Source: Paragemmobacter kunshanensis
GTDB lineage: Bacteria; Pseudomonadota; Alphaproteobacteria; Rhodobacterales; Rhodobacteraceae
Length of the DNA stretch: 64,000 bases
Reading direction: 5' to 3'
NCBI RefSeq assembly: GCF_011059185.1
Contig: NZ_JAALFE010000006.1
Location: 1 to 64,000, forward strand
Shown here: positions 25,488-37,513 of the stretch, piece after piece
Position numbering within the stretch: the first letter of the stretch is position 1
Layout: each line of letters begins with the position of its first letter
Notes under the pieces: model-generated
Database searches by the model: none
What the model saw: the letters and a program-made list of their open reading frames with translations, nothing else
Told to the model about the DNA's origin: nothing
Translations under genes and position numbers: made by a program

Positions 25488-27011
25488 TCAGCGGCGCCAG
25501 TTGTCGGGGGCCAGCAGCACCAGAATGGCCAGCAGTTCCAGCCGCCCGATGATCATCGCCGCGCCGAGAATGGCCTTGGCGGCGGCGGGCAGCAGGGCCA
25601 GCGGGATGGGATCGACCGCGGCGATGCTGGTCAGGGGGCCGGTCGTCGTCAGCGCGCCCAGTGTCAGGATGAGGGCGGGTTCGAAGTCGATCCCGGCAAG
25701 GGCCAGGGCCGCGACGAGAACGGCGATGGACAGCGCAAAGAGCATGAAGAAGATCCAGGCGAGATAGGCCCCCTCGCGCCGCAGGCGGCGGGCGCTGGTC
25801 CCTGCCCCGCCCACGGAATTGGGGTGGATAAGGCGTTCCAACTCACGTTCGCCATGGCGGAAGAGCGCGTAGACGCGCAGGAGTTTCACCCCGCCCGCCG
25901 TGGTGGCGATGCCGCCGCCGAAGATGGCAAGCCCGGCCAGCACGAGGCCCGGCGTTTCCAGCCCCGACCAGTCGCGGGCGGCGGACCAATCGGCGGAGGT
26001 GAAGCCCGTGGTGGTGAGGAAGGACAGCGTGGTGAACACCGCCCCCCAGAGCGCGCGCAGCCCGGCAAGCCCGTCGCCTTCACCCGGCGTGGTGCCATCG
26101 GTGGCGGCGATCCAGTGGCGCAGGAAGAGGATGGCGGGAATGATGGCAAGCAGCGTCAGGGCCATGCGCAATTCGGGATCGCCCGACAGGCGGCTGCCCG
26201 GTTCATAGGCGAAGGAACCCGGCCAGAAGCGGCGCGTGATGCCGCCGAAGAGGGCAAGGAAGATGGCCAGTTCGGCAAGGAAGGTTGGCCCCTCGACCGG
26301 CAGGCCGCCCGAGGCGGAGATGCCCGAGGTGGAGACGCTGGACATGGCATGGATCAGGGCGGGAAAGTTCGGCTGACCGGCCATCAGCAGCGCGATCCAG
26401 AGCAGGACCGTCAGCCCGGCATAGATGGGCAGGACGACCGCGGCCTGGCGGGCCACGCGGCGGGCCGGATCGGCGGTGGCGGTGATCTGGCTGAGCCCTT
26501 CGGCCCCGCGCCCCGGCACCCGGCCGGACATCACCTCGATCCCGCCCAGCGTCATGGGCGCAAGGATGGCAACGGCCGCCACCAGGATGAAGAGCCCGCC
26601 CATCCAGCCCACCTGCGCGCGCCAGAGATGGATGGAGGGTGGCAGGCGTCCGGGTTCATAGAGACTGGCCCCCGTGGTGGTGAAGGAGGAAACCATTTCC
26701 AGCCAGGCATTGCTCCAGCTGGTATCGGGCAGCGCCTGGATGACGGGCAGCGCCATCAGGAGCGGCAGCACGATATAGGCCCCGACCAGCGCCACGAGAT
26801 TGGCCCGCGCCGGGTTGCGGGCGCGGTGATTGACGGTGGCGATGCCGATCATGGCGGTAAGGATCAGCAGGATCACACCGGAATAGAAGAAGGCCCGTCC
26901 GGTATCGTGATCGCGCAGGATCGCCGCATGGGCCGCGGGCAGCCACATCGAAAGCGAGGTGATCCCCATCAGAAGGACCAGAAGCGGAAGCTCGGACAGG
27001 CGCCGCAGCAT
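25488..27011 (-). CDS. trkH: Potassium uptake channel TrkH
   Basis: This is the pore-forming subunit of the Trk K+ transporter, 507 residues with many membrane segments. The four selectivity-filter loops are visible as TTTGAS (about residue 110), STSGIS, TTTGFT and TTTGPL. The charged C-terminal part ERLIHPNSVGG matches TrkH rather than KtrB. The start ATG at 27011 shares one base with the TGA of trkA (TGATG), so the pair is translationally coupled. TrkA gates this channel by binding NAD(H)/ATP. Confidence 0.95.
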   Translation of the reverse strand: MLRRLSELPLLVLLMGITSLSMWLPAAHAAILRDHDTGRAFFYSGVILLILTAMIGIATVNHRARNPARANLVALVGAYIVLPLLMALPVIQALPDTSWSNAWLEMVSSFTTTGASLYEPGRLPPSIHLWRAQVGWMGGLFILVAAVAILAPMTLGGIEVMSGRVPGRGAEGLSQITATADPARRVARQAAVVLPIYAGLTVLLWIALLMAGQPNFPALIHAMSSVSTSGISASGGLPVEGPTFLAELAIFLALFGGITRRFWPGSFAYEPGSRLSGDPELRMALTLLAIIPAILFLRHWIAATDGTTPGEGDGLAGLRALWGAVFTTLSFLTTTGFTSADWSAARDWSGLETPGLVLAGLAIFGGGIATTAGGVKLLRVYALFRHGERELERLIHPNSVGGAGTSARRLRREGAYLAWIFFMLFALSIAVLVAALALAGIDFEPALILTLGALTTTGPLTSIAAVDPIPLALLPAAAKAILGAAMIIGRLELLAILVLLAPDNWRR

Positions 27012-28387
27012 CAGAAGAAGTCGATCGAGACCTGCAGGAGGCGTTCCACCTCGCGCACGTCCGTGGCCATGACGAACAGCGCGATGACATCGCCGGCCTC
27101 GATGCGCGTGTCGCCGGTGGGTTTGACGACCTTTTCCCCCTTCATCAGCGCGCCCACCAGCACGCCTTCGGGGAATTCGATGTCACGGATCAGGCGGCCC
27201 GCCAGGGGCGAGGTGGACAGGACCTGCGCCTCGATCATCTCGGCCTCGGCATCGCCCAGCGAATAGATGGCGCGCACCTTGCCGTGGCGGATGTGGCGCA
27301 GGATCGAGGAGACGGTGGTGGCGCGCGGGTTGATATAGGCGTCGATGTCCAGGGGGCCCATCAGGGGGGCAAGCGTCGGGTCATTGACCAGCGCGATGGA
27401 CATGGGGCAACCCGCCTGCTTGGCGCGGACCGCGACCAGAAGGTTCGTCTTGTCGTCATCGGTCACGGCCAGCACGGCATCGGCGCGGTCGATGGAGGCC
27501 TCGAGCAGGATGTCCATGTCCATCCCGTCGCCGTTCAGGACGATGGTGCGTTCCAGACTGTCGGCGGCGCGTTCGGCGCGGGCGCGGTTCTTTTCGATGA
27601 TCTTGGCGCGGACGCGATCGGTGCGGGATTCCAGCGCGCGGGCGACGCCAAGCCCCACATTGCCGCCGCCGATGATGACGATGCGTTCCTGTTTGCGGGT
27701 CTGCTTGCCGAAGATTTCCAGCGTGCGGTTCACGTCTTCGGAATGGGTGAAGACATAGATCTGATCCTCGGCGAACAACTGGTCGCCGGGTTCGGGGGCG
27801 AAGAGCCGGCCTTCGCGGCGCACGCCCACGACGATGGCGCGCAGGGTGGAGAAGAGATCGTTCAACTGCCGAAGCGGCGTGTTCAGGACGGGGCAATCCT
27901 CATCCAGCTGGATGCCCAGCAGTTGCGCGCGGCCCAGCATGAAGCTTTCGGTATCGAAGGTGGCGGGCGCGGCAAGGCGTTGCAGCGCGGCCTCGGCCAC
28001 TTCGCGTTCGGGGCTGATCACCACGTCGATGGGCAGGTGATCGCGGCGGTAGAGATCGGAATAGATGGCATCGAGATAGGATTGCGCGCGCAGGCGGGCG
28101 ATCTTGCGCGGGACGGAAAAGATCGCATGGGCCACCTCGCAGGTCACCATGTTCACCTCGTCGGAATGGGTGGCGGCGATGATCATGTCGGCATCGCGCG
28201 CGCCCGCCTTTTCCAGCACATCCGGGTAGGAGGCGAAGCCCACGACGCCCTGCACATCCAGCGTATCCGTCGCGCGGCGCACCAGATCGGCGTTGTAATC
28301 GACAAGGGTGACGTCGTTCTTCTCGCCCGAAAGCTGGCGGGCGATCTGCCAGCCCACCTGCCCCGCGCCGCAGATGATCACCTTCAT
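27011..28387 (-). CDS. trkA: Trk potassium uptake regulatory protein TrkA
   Basis: This is the cytosolic gating subunit of the Trk system, 458 residues. Two RCK modules are seen: MKVIICGAGQVGWQIARQLS opens the first NAD-binding domain, and a second Rossmann start (IVIIGGGNVGLGVARALE) follows at about residue 235. Each has a RCK_C regulatory domain. It lies directly upstream of trkH with a one-base overlap and downstream of ntrX, the conserved ntrX-trkA-trkH-hfq-hflX order. The 78-base gap to ntrX could hold a promoter, but none is obvious. Confidence 0.96.
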   Translation of the reverse strand: MKVIICGAGQVGWQIARQLSGEKNDVTLVDYNADLVRRATDTLDVQGVVGFASYPDVLEKAGARDADMIIAATHSDEVNMVTCEVAHAIFSVPRKIARLRAQSYLDAIYSDLYRRDHLPIDVVISPEREVAEAALQRLAAPATFDTESFMLGRAQLLGIQLDEDCPVLNTPLRQLNDLFSTLRAIVVGVRREGRLFAPEPGDQLFAEDQIYVFTHSEDVNRTLEIFGKQTRKQERIVIIGGGNVGLGVARALESRTDRVRAKIIEKNRARAERAADSLERTIVLNGDGMDMDILLEASIDRADAVLAVTDDDKTNLLVAVRAKQAGCPMSIALVNDPTLAPLMGPLDIDAYINPRATTVSSILRHIRHGKVRAIYSLGDAEAEMIEAQVLSTSPLAGRLIRDIEFPEGVLVGALMKGEKVVKPTGDTRIEAGDVIALFVMATDVREVERLLQVSIDFF

Positions 28388-28465
28388 GGCTGCCTCCGGT
28401 TCATCGCGCCCCCTGAGTGGCAGATGGGCGCGCGGCGGTCAATGGCGGGCTGGCGGCGCGCGCGG

Positions 28466-29890
<1,425 letters not shown>

Positions 29891-29893
29891 GGT

Positions 29894-32206
29894 TTATCCC
29901 CCTTGTGCGGCGAGGGCCGCGGGTTTGCGGCTGCGGCTGCGGGGGCTGCGCGGGAGACGGATCTCCGCCATGGCGCCCCGGTGGCTGTTGCCTTCGAAAA
30001 CGGGTGCATCGAGAAGGGCGAGCGTGCCGCCATGTTCCTCGATGATCTTCTTGACGATGGGCAGGCCAAGGCCGGTGCCCTTTTCGCGGGTGGTGACATA
30101 GGGTTCGAACAGGCGCGCGCGGTCGGGTGGCAGGCCGATCCCGTTATCGGCGATGCGGATCACGGCGCTGTCCTGTTCTTCGCAAAGCGCAATGCGAATC
30201 TCCGGGCGCAGATCGGCGGGTGGGCCTTTTTCCTGCAGGGATTCAATGGCTTCGCCTGCGTTCTTGATCAGGTTTGTCAGCGCCTGGCTGATCATGGTGG
30301 CATCCAGATCCAGCATCATGGCGGCTTCGGGCAGATCGCGGCGGAAGGTCACTCCGGGCTGGCCGCTTTCCTGCAGGAGGACGGCATCGCGCAAGAGCGC
30401 GGTCAGGTCATTCTCGCGCCGGTCGGGTTCGGGCATGCGGGCGAATTTGGAGAATTCGTCGACGATGCGCCGCAGGTCATTGGTCTGGCGGACGATGACA
30501 TCGGTATATTGGTCAAGGTCTTCGGGTTCGGTAACCTGGGGGCGGAACTTGCGCTTGATGCGTTCGGCCGAAAGCGCGATGGGCGTGAGGGGATTCTTGA
30601 TCTCATGCGCGATGCGGCGGGCGACATCGCCCCAGGCGGCCATGCGCTGGGCGCTGACAAGATCGGTGACATCATCGAAGGCCACGACATAGCCTTCGAG
30701 GCCGCCATCCTCGTTCCTTCGTTCGGACAGGCGGACAAGCAGGCTTTCCAGCTTGCCCCGGCGGGTGAGGCGCACCTCTTCCTGCGCGGCGGACAGGCCG
30801 CTTTCGATCAGGCGTTCGAAAAGGGGCCCGAATTCCGGCACCACCACCGAAAGCGGAAGATCGGCCGAGACCCCTGCCCCCAGATCCAGCAGCCGTTCGG
30901 CGGCGCGATTGGCAAAGTCGATCCGGCCATCCGAGCCAAGGCCGATCACGCCTGCCGTGACATTGGACAGGACGGAATCGAACAGGCGGCGGCGGCGTTC
31001 GGTCTGGCTATGGCTGTCGACCAGCGCGTCGCGCTGGCCCTTCAACTGGCGCGTCATGCGGTTGAAGGAGCGGCCGAGCGAGGCGATTTCGTCATCGCCC
31101 TCTTCCTCGCGCACCTGAACGTCAAGATCGCCCTCGCCCACGCGTTCGGCGGCCTCGGCCAGACGCCCGACGGGCCGTGACAGGCGTTCGGCGAACCACA
31201 GGCCCAGCCAGACGGCGGCGAGGATCAGGATCATCGCAAAACCAAGGTAGAGCAGCCCGAATTCGAACAGAAGCCGCCCGCGTTCGGATTCAAGCTGGTG
31301 ATAAAGCGCCACGGTTTCGCGCGTGCCGTCCAAGAGCGACAGGATGGAGCCATCGACCGTGCGGGAGATATAGAGGTAACGGTCGGCGAAGGCGTCAAGA
31401 TGGACAAGGGCGCGGAATTCGTTGTTGTCCCAGTCCTGGATCAGGACGGTTTCGCCCGCGCGGGCGCGCTGGATTTCCTCGGGGCCGGGCTGTTCGTAGT
31501 CGAAAAGATAGCTGCGTTCGCCGCGCGTCATCAATTCGCCCGCGCCGTCGATCAGATAGGCCTCTTTCAGGCCGCGCTGGATGGTGGCCTGCGCCTGTGT
31601 CAGGATCGGGCGCATCTGGTTGTCTTCGAGGAAGAACATCGACTGCTTGAAGAGGTTCAATTCGCGCGCCAGCGCCTCGGCATCGGCGATCAGATCCTGG
31701 CGGTGTTCCTGCTCATAGGCCTCGGCCGCCGAAAGCGACGAGCCGACGACAGAGCGCACGCGATCCGAGAACCAGCCTTCCAGGCCGAAATTCACCGTGA
31801 CCACGGCAAAGACGGCGACAAGGATCGTGGGGATCAGCGCCACGACGGCAAAGACGAAGGTCAGCCGCATATGCAGGCGCGAGCCCGCGGATTTGCTGCG
31901 CCGGTCGGCCACCATGCGGGCGACGCGGGCCAGCACAAGCGTGGCCACGACAAGGATATAGACAAGGTCGGCCAGCAGGATCAGCCTGAGCGCGGGCGAG
32001 TTGCCGCCCTGATTGAGCGGCCCGAGCGCAAGGAAGGTGGCCACGGCCAGAAGCGGGCCGAGAAACACCAGACCGAAGGTCATGGCATTCTGCACCTGTC
32101 TTTGCCGGCGCAGGCGGCTGAGCCGCGCCCAGGTGTTGCTGCCAACGCTGCGATGCACGCCGACCGACCCCTTCATCCCGAGGGGCCGATTCCCCCCGTC
32201 GCCCAT
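29894..32206 (-). CDS. ntrY: Sensor histidine kinase NtrY
   Basis: This is the membrane sensor kinase for NtrX, 770 residues. Hydrophobic segments near residues 42-110 and a third near 290-320 frame a periplasmic region. HAMP (RLSRPVGRLAEAAERVGEG), a PAS domain (about 390-490), the H-box [17 protein letters not shown], the N-box LTNLIKNAGEAI, and G-boxes IADNGIGLPP and KGTGLGLPIV follow. ATG 32206 is used, but MKGSVGVHRS at 32176 is an equally plausible start. It overlaps nothing; ntrC ends 54 bases upstream. In related bacteria NtrY-NtrX responds to nitrogen and low oxygen. Confidence 0.94.
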   Translation of the reverse strand: MGDGGNRPLGMKGSVGVHRSVGSNTWARLSRLRRQRQVQNAMTFGLVFLGPLLAVATFLALGPLNQGGNSPALRLILLADLVYILVVATLVLARVARMVADRRSKSAGSRLHMRLTFVFAVVALIPTILVAVFAVVTVNFGLEGWFSDRVRSVVGSSLSAAEAYEQEHRQDLIADAEALARELNLFKQSMFFLEDNQMRPILTQAQATIQRGLKEAYLIDGAGELMTRGERSYLFDYEQPGPEEIQRARAGETVLIQDWDNNEFRALVHLDAFADRYLYISRTVDGSILSLLDGTRETVALYHQLESERGRLLFEFGLLYLGFAMILILAAVWLGLWFAERLSRPVGRLAEAAERVGEGDLDVQVREEEGDDEIASLGRSFNRMTRQLKGQRDALVDSHSQTERRRRLFDSVLSNVTAGVIGLGSDGRIDFANRAAERLLDLGAGVSADLPLSVVVPEFGPLFERLIESGLSAAQEEVRLTRRGKLESLLVRLSERRNEDGGLEGYVVAFDDVTDLVSAQRMAAWGDVARRIAHEIKNPLTPIALSAERIKRKFRPQVTEPEDLDQYTDVIVRQTNDLRRIVDEFSKFARMPEPDRRENDLTALLRDAVLLQESGQPGVTFRRDLPEAAMMLDLDATMISQALTNLIKNAGEAIESLQEKGPPADLRPEIRIALCEEQDSAVIRIADNGIGLPPDRARLFEPYVTTREKGTGLGLPIVKKIIEEHGGTLALLDAPVFEGNSHRGAMAEIRLPRSPRSRSRKPAALAAQGG

Positions 32207-32260
32207 ATCTTGTGGCCCATGCCCGATTGCGGCAGGGGGAACACGCTTGATGTTGCGGTT

Positions 32261-33625
32261 TTACATCAGCTTGCGGCGACGAGTCACGCGGATATCGAGA
32301 TCTGTGATCTTCTTGCGCAAAGTATTGCGGTTGATGCCCAGCAGATCGGCGCATTTCGCCTGATTTCCGGCGGTGGCATCCAGCGCGATCTCGATCAGGG
32401 GCATCTCCACCTCGCGCAGGATGCGCTGATAGACGCCTGCCGGGGGCAGTTGCCCGCCATGCAGATCGAAGTAGCGCTTCAGGTGGCGGGCGACCGAGGC
32501 GGAGAGTTTCTCACCCTCGCCCCCGCCCTTCAGCGGCTCCATCGCGGGCTGGCTGCCAAGGACGGCTTCCACCTCGCCCCGCGTGATTTCGGTCTCCGAA
32601 GAGGTGACCATCAGGCGGCGCAGGGTGTTTTCCAGTTGCCGCACATTTCCGGGCCAGGAATAGGCGCGGACAAGGTCGCGGGCATCGCCCGACAGGCGGC
32701 GCAGCGCGCCGGAATCGCGTTCGCCCCGGGCGAGGAAATGTTCGGCCAGAAGCGGGATGTCATCCACCCGTTCGCGCAGGGCAGGCACATGCAGGGTGAC
32801 GCCGGAGAGGCGGTAGAACAGGTCCTGGCGGAACTGGCCCGCCTCCATCCGGGCGGAAAGATCGGTCTGCGAGGTGGCCATGATGCGCGGGGCATTGTCG
32901 CCCGCCAGATCCAGCATGCGCACGATGCGGGCCTGAACCTCGTCATCGTAATCGGCGACCTCGTCGAAGACGAGGCTGCCGCCGCGCGCCCGCGCCATCA
33001 GGGCGGAGGGGCCGTCGATCCCGGCCAGATCGGCGGCCTGGGCAACGACGAAGGGCTGCGACCGGCGGTCCGAGAAATCGTGGATGGCCTTGGCGATCAG
33101 GCTTTTGCCGGTGCCCGATTCCCCGGTGATCAGAACGGCCAGATCGGTATTCATCACCCGCGCGACAAGCCGGTAAAGCGCCTGCATCGCCGCCGTGCGC
33201 CCCACCAGCGGAAGATCATCGCCCGCTTCGCGGCTTTGGGCCGGGCGCGCGGGGGTGCGGCGCTTCTGTTCCAGCGCGCGGGCGGACCGCTTCATCAGAT
33301 CGGGCAGGTCGAAGGGTTTGGGAAGGTAGTCGAAGGCCTCGGCCTCGGCGGCCTGAATGGCGGTCATGATTGTGTTCTGCGCCGAAATCACGATGACGGG
33401 CAGGCCCGGCCGCATCTTGGATATGCGCGGCAGCGCGTCCAGCCCGTTGCCATCGGGCATGATCACATCGGAGATGACCAGATCGCCCTTGCCCTCCTCG
33501 ACCCAGCGCATCAGCGTCATCAGGCTGGAGGTCGCATGCACCTTGCAGCCCGCCCGCGTCAGCGCCTGGGTCAGCACGGTGCGGATCGTGCGGTCGTCAT
33601 CGGCAACGAGGACGGTGCCATCCAT
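32261..33625 (-). CDS. ntrC: Nitrogen regulator NtrC (GAFTGA-less type)
   Basis: This is the response regulator of nitrogen limitation, 454 residues. The receiver has Asp53 ([13 protein letters not shown]) and KPFDLPDL. The AAA+ core has Walker [15 protein letters not shown] and [14 protein letters not shown] Fis helix-turn-helix ([20 protein letters not shown]) closes the protein. The segment between is shortened ([15 protein letters not shown]) and lacks GAFTGA, as in Rhodobacter capsulatus NtrC, which activates the sigma-70 form of polymerase. The ATG at 33625 shares one base with the ntrB TGA. It lies in the operon dusB-ntrB-ntrC, matching the nifR3-ntrB-ntrC operon of that species. Confidence 0.96.
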   Translation of the reverse strand: MDGTVLVADDDRTIRTVLTQALTRAGCKVHATSSLMTLMRWVEEGKGDLVISDVIMPDGNGLDALPRISKMRPGLPVIVISAQNTIMTAIQAAEAEAFDYLPKPFDLPDLMKRSARALEQKRRTPARPAQSREAGDDLPLVGRTAAMQALYRLVARVMNTDLAVLITGESGTGKSLIAKAIHDFSDRRSQPFVVAQAADLAGIDGPSALMARARGGSLVFDEVADYDDEVQARIVRMLDLAGDNAPRIMATSQTDLSARMEAGQFRQDLFYRLSGVTLHVPALRERVDDIPLLAEHFLARGERDSGALRRLSGDARDLVRAYSWPGNVRQLENTLRRLMVTSSETEITRGEVEAVLGSQPAMEPLKGGGEGEKLSASVARHLKRYFDLHGGQLPPAGVYQRILREVEMPLIEIALDATAGNQAKCADLLGINRNTLRKKITDLDIRVTRRRKLM

Positions 33626-34728
33626 CAGGCTTTCTCCTTCTTGTCCTTCGGCACCATGGGGAGCGAGACCCGGAACACGGTGCGCCCGGGCACCGAATCC
33701 ACGGAAATCCATCCTTCATGGTCGGAAATGATCTTGGAAACGAGGGCGAGCCCCAGCCCCGTGCCGTTCTCGCGGCCAGAGACGAAGGGTTCGAAAATGT
33801 CGGCGGCGATTTCGGGCGGGATGCCGGGGCCGTCGTCGATGATCTCGATCTGCAGGGGAAGTGCTGCGGGGCGGCCATCCTTGCCGCGCAGGCGCAGCGA
33901 CAGGTCATAGAAGGTGTGCAGGCGGATCGTGGTGCCTTCGCCCGCCCTCTGGCAGGCCTCGGCCGCGTTCTTGATCAGGTTCAGGAAGACCTGCATCAGT
34001 TGGTCGGGATCGGCATGGGTGGGGGGAAGCGAGGGATCGTAATCCTCGACGATCTGCATATGGGCGGCGAAGCCCACCATGGCGGATTTACGCGCGCGAT
34101 CGAGCGCGTCGTGGATGTTGACGGGGCGGCGTTCCGGCGGGCGCAGGTTGCCGAACTGTTCCACCTGCTCCAGCAGTTTCACGATGCGCCGCGTCTCTTC
34201 CACGATCAGATCGGCCAATTCGCGATCCTCGGGCGGCAGGTTCATCCCGATGAGCTGCGCCGCCCCAGAAATCCCCGCGAGCGGATTCTTGATCTCATGC
34301 GCCAGCATCTCGGCCATGCCGATGGCGGATTTGGCGGCGGATTTCACCTGCATCGCGCGGCCAAGCCTGTCGGCGATGTCGCGGGGCGAGATGATCAGAA
34401 GGATCACCTCGGCATTGTCATGCATCGGCGCGACCTGGATGTTGCATTGCACCGGCGCGCGTTCGCCGGTGGTCACATCCACATCATTGATGAACAGCGG
34501 CGACTGGTTCAGCCGGGCGCGTGCCAGCGCCTCATCCATCGGGGCGTCGATGGCGAGGCGGTCAAAGGCGGGCTGGCCCATCAGGCTGCGGGAGGAGGCA
34601 TTCAGGAAGATCTCGCCCGCCGGGTTCACCTCGGCGATCCGGTTGTCGGGGCCGATCAGCAGCGCAGGCAGCGGCAGCGAGGCCCAGACGACACCGGGAA
34701 CCGGGTATGGCGTGCGGTATGGTGTCAT
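33625..34728 (-). CDS. ntrB: Nitrogen sensor histidine kinase NtrB
   Basis: This is a soluble kinase/phosphatase for NtrC controlled by PII, 367 residues. An N-terminal PAS domain (about 15-125, [20 protein letters not shown]) precedes the H-box [20 protein letters not shown] with His144. The N-box [12 protein letters not shown] and the G boxes [10 protein letters not shown] and [13 protein letters not shown] form the ATP lid. No membrane segment is present, as expected for NtrB. ATG 34728 overlaps the dusB stop by four bases, and the stop overlaps the ntrC start by one, so the three genes are translationally coupled. Confidence 0.96.
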   Translation of the reverse strand: MTPYRTPYPVPGVVWASLPLPALLIGPDNRIAEVNPAGEIFLNASSRSLMGQPAFDRLAIDAPMDEALARARLNQSPLFINDVDVTTGERAPVQCNIQVAPMHDNAEVILLIISPRDIADRLGRAMQVKSAAKSAIGMAEMLAHEIKNPLAGISGAAQLIGMNLPPEDRELADLIVEETRRIVKLLEQVEQFGNLRPPERRPVNIHDALDRARKSAMVGFAAHMQIVEDYDPSLPPTHADPDQLMQVFLNLIKNAAEACQRAGEGTTIRLHTFYDLSLRLRGKDGRPAALPLQIEIIDDGPGIPPEIAADIFEPFVSGRENGTGLGLALVSKIISDHEGWISVDSVPGRTVFRVSLPMVPKDKKEKA

Positions 34729-35711
34729 GCAGCCACCCGTTTTCGATCCGTATCGGCAAATCCCGCCCGGATCAGCCGCAGCACCTCTGCGGGGTCGTCG
34801 GAGGTGAGGATGGCGTGGCGCGGCACCGCGCCCTCGACCCCGTCCAGATACCAGCCCAGATGCTTGCGCGCGCAGCGCAGGCCAAGCGCGGGGCCGTAGA
34901 ATGCGAGCATCGCTTCGTAATGTTCGGCCACCAGATCGGCCAGCGCCGCGCCTTCGGGGATCGCGGGCGCGGGCGTGCCGTAAAGCGCATGCGAGATTTC
35001 GGCCAGCCGCCAGGGCGCGCCCTGCGCGCCGCGCCCCACCATCACGCCATCCGCGCCCGACTGCGCCAGCGCCTGCCGGGCGGTGGCGGCATCCACGATG
35101 TCGCCATTGGCGATGACGGGGATCGAAACCGCCTCTTTCACCCGGGCGATGGCGGCCCAATCGGCCCGGCCCTTGTAGAACTGGCAGCGGGTGCGGCCAT
35201 GGATCGTGATCATCCGCACCCCTGCCCCTTCGGCCCGGCGGGCCAGATCGGGGGCGTTCAGAAGCGCGTCATCCCAGCCCAGCCGGGTTTTCAGCGTGAC
35301 GGGCAGGCTGACCGCCTTGACCACGCTTTCGATCAGCTCCAGCGCCAGATCCAGATCGCGCAGCAGGGCCGAGCCGCAGAGCCCTGTCGTCACCCGCTTT
35401 GACGGGCAGCCCATGTTGATGTCGATGATGCGGGCGCCGTTCGCCTCCATCAGGCGGGCGGCTTCGGCCATCCACCAGGGATCGCGGCCCGCCAGTTGCA
35501 CCGAGCTGGCCTGATCGCCAAGGCCCAGCTCGGCCCGCGCCCGCGCCTCGGGCTGGGCCTGCACGACCTCTTGGCTCGCCACCATCTCGGATACGACCAG
35601 CCCCGCCCCGAACCGCGCGACGAGTCGGCGGAAGGGAAGATCGGTGATCCCGGCCAGCGGCGCGAGAAGCACCGGCGGGTGAATCGTCTGGGGTCCGAGG
35701 CAGAGGGCCAA
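34725..35711 (-). CDS. dusB: tRNA-dihydrouridine synthase DusB (NifR3)
   Basis: This flavoenzyme reduces specific uridines to dihydrouridine in tRNA, 328 residues. The TIM-barrel signatures APLAGITDLPFRR, VQLAGRDP, DINMGCPSK(R) with the catalytic Cys in GLCGSALL, and IHGRTR, IANGDI and GVMVGRGAQG (FMN phosphate) are present. No ATG fits the N-terminus MALCLGPQTIHPPVLLAPLA. The start is a TTG at 35711, preceded by AAGGAACAGG. It heads the ntrBC operon, historically called nifR3. The 192-base region upstream, shared with divergent ispDF, must hold both promoters; no strong box was recognised. Confidence 0.94.
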   Translation of the reverse strand: MALCLGPQTIHPPVLLAPLAGITDLPFRRLVARFGAGLVVSEMVASQEVVQAQPEARARAELGLGDQASSVQLAGRDPWWMAEAARLMEANGARIIDINMGCPSKRVTTGLCGSALLRDLDLALELIESVVKAVSLPVTLKTRLGWDDALLNAPDLARRAEGAGVRMITIHGRTRCQFYKGRADWAAIARVKEAVSIPVIANGDIVDAATARQALAQSGADGVMVGRGAQGAPWRLAEISHALYGTPAPAIPEGAALADLVAEHYEAMLAFYGPALGLRCARKHLGWYLDGVEGAVPRHAILTSDDPAEVLRLIRAGFADTDRKRVAA

Positions 35712-35903
35712 TTGCCTGTTCCTTGTGCAGATGGATCGGTGTTAGGGCCGCCTCAGGCGGGATGCCAAGCGGCGCCGTGGCGTTTATGACTGAAAAACCG
35801 GCGTTGCACAAATTTTAGGCGGTTATGCCTAGGGCGACGCCAGATTGTCAGGCGCGGCGGTGTGGCCTAGGAAGAGCGAAAGAGCAAGGGAGTCGCCCCA
35901 ACC

Positions 35904-37034
35904 ATGACCACGGCAGCCGTCATCGTCGCCGCAGGGCGCGGCAGCCGCGCGGGCGGCGACAGGCCGAAGCAATGGCAGATGCTGGCGGGCCAGCCGGTGC
36001 TGGCCCATACGATCGCGGCCTTTCGCGGGCGGGTGGACCGGCTGGTGGTGGTGATCCATCCCGATGACCGCGCCGCGGCGCAGGCCATCGCGGGCGATGC
36101 GCTGCTGGTGGAAGGCGGGGCCACGCGGGCGGAGTCTGTCCGCAATGCGCTGGAGGCGCTGGCGGGAAGCGGCCTGCGCCATGTGCTGATCCATGACGGC
36201 GCGCGCCCGGCCGTGCCGGGGGCGGTGATCGCGCGGGTGCTGGCGGCGCTGGAGGCATCGGCCGGCGCGGCCCCTGCCCTGCCGGTGACGGATGCGCTGT
36301 GGCGCGGGGACGGCGGCCTTGTGCGCGGCACGCAGGACCGGGCGGGGCTGTGGCGGGCGCAGACGCCGCAGGGCTTTCGCTTCGAGGCCATCCTTGCCGC
36401 CCATCGCGCCCATCCGGGCGGGGCGGCGGATGATGTCGAGGTGGCGCGGGCGGCAGGGCTTGACGTGGCCATCGTGGACGGGGATGAGGCCAATCTGAAG
36501 GTGACCTTTCCGGGCGATTTCGCGCGGGCCGAGGCGATGATGAAGGACCGCAACATGGATGTGCGCTTGGGCAATGGCTATGACGTGCATGCCTTCACCG
36601 AAGGCGACCACGTCTGGCTGTGCGGGGTGAAGGTGGCGCATGACCGCGCGCTTCTGGGCCATTCGGATGCGGATGTGGGGATGCATGCCCTGACCGATGC
36701 GATCTATGGCGCGCTGGCCGAGGGGGATATCGGGCGGCATTTCCCGCCCAGCGATCCGCAATGGAAGGGGGCGGAAAGCCATATCTTCCTGCGCCATGCG
36801 GCGGGCCTGATGCGGGCGCGGGGATATGAGCTGGGCAATTGCGACGTGACGCTGGTCTGCGAACGCCCGAAGATCGGCCCGCATGCTGCCGCCATGCAGG
36901 CGGCGCTGGCGGCGATCATGGGGGTGGATGCGGGGCGCGTCGGCGTGAAGGCCACCACATCGGAACGGCTGGGCTTCACGGGCCGGGAGGAGGGCATCGC
37001 CGCGCTGGCCACCGCCTGTCTGGTGCGGGCATGA
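35904..37034 (+). CDS. ispDF: Bifunctional IspD/IspF of the MEP isoprenoid pathway
   Basis: This 376-residue fusion catalyses two non-consecutive steps of isoprenoid precursor synthesis. The N-terminal IspD domain (about 1-210) shows [20 protein letters not shown] (CTP-binding), HDGARPAVP and [11 protein letters not shown]. The C-terminal IspF domain (about 219-376) starts [11 protein letters not shown] with zinc ligands, [30 protein letters not shown] and [16 protein letters not shown]. Fusion is typical of many alphaproteobacteria. The final TGA overlaps the pgpA start (ATGA). It is the first gene of an ispDF-pgpA-cinA operon, divergent from dusB. Confidence 0.97.
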   Translation: MTTAAVIVAAGRGSRAGGDRPKQWQMLAGQPVLAHTIAAFRGRVDRLVVVIHPDDRAAAQAIAGDALLVEGGATRAESVRNALEALAGSGLRHVLIHDGARPAVPGAVIARVLAALEASAGAAPALPVTDALWRGDGGLVRGTQDRAGLWRAQTPQGFRFEAILAAHRAHPGGAADDVEVARAAGLDVAIVDGDEANLKVTFPGDFARAEAMMKDRNMDVRLGNGYDVHAFTEGDHVWLCGVKVAHDRALLGHSDADVGMHALTDAIYGALAEGDIGRHFPPSDPQWKGAESHIFLRHAAGLMRARGYELGNCDVTLVCERPKIGPHAAAMQAALAAIMGVDAGRVGVKATTSERLGFTGREEGIAALATACLVRA

Positions 37035-37513
37035 GGTGGCTGGCGACCTTCTTTGGCGTGGGCCTGCTGCGCCCTGCACCGGGCACCTGGGGATCGGCGG
37101 CGGCGCTGGCGCTTGGCGTGGTGATCGACCGTTTCGCGGGTTTTCCGGGCCTTGCACTGGCGACGGTGGTGGCGCTGGTTGCGGGCTTTGCCGCCTGCAA
37201 GGCCGTCTGCGGCCCGGGGGATGACCCGTCAGAGGTGGTGATCGACGAGGTGGCGGGACAGTGGATCGCGCTGCTTTTCCCCTCATTCGCCTTCTGGATG
37301 CGGGATTTTCAGGGCTGGATGCCCTATCCCGGCTGGCTGGCGGCCTTTCTGCTGTTCCGGCTGTTCGACATCTGGAAGCCCTGGCTGGTGGGGCGGGCCG
37401 ATGCGCGGGGCGATGCGGCGGGGGTGATGCTGGACGATATCTGGGCCGGGATCTTCGCCGGGATCGGGGTGGTGGTGGCGGCGGGCATCGCCCATGGCGT
37501 CCTGATGGGGTGA
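37031..37513 (+). CDS. pgpA: Phosphatidylglycerophosphatase A
   Basis: This 160-residue inner-membrane phosphatase dephosphorylates phosphatidylglycerol phosphate. It shows the hallmarks [18 protein letters not shown] at the N-terminus, the metal-binding [26 protein letters not shown] (FRxFDxxKP) and [11 protein letters not shown] (DDxxAG). Three or four hydrophobic segments are visible. Its ATG lies in the ispDF stop and its TGA overlaps the cinA ATG by one base, so all three proteins are translated in a coupled manner. Confidence 0.95.
   Translation: MRWLATFFGVGLLRPAPGTWGSAAALALGVVIDRFAGFPGLALATVVALVAGFAACKAVCGPGDDPSEVVIDEVAGQWIALLFPSFAFWMRDFQGWMPYPGWLAAFLLFRLFDIWKPWLVGRADARGDAAGVMLDDIWAGIFAGIGVVVAAGIAHGVLMG

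Noticed and set aside
25476-27266. Plus-strand open frame of nearly 600 codons across trkH
   Set aside because: It is antisense to trkH with Gly/Gln/Asp/Arg-rich translation and no recognisable domain.
35712-35903. sigma-54 promoter before dusB-ntrBC
   Set aside because: No TGGCAC-N5-TTGC type pattern is present; AT-rich segments in the gap do not form a convincing promoter in either direction.
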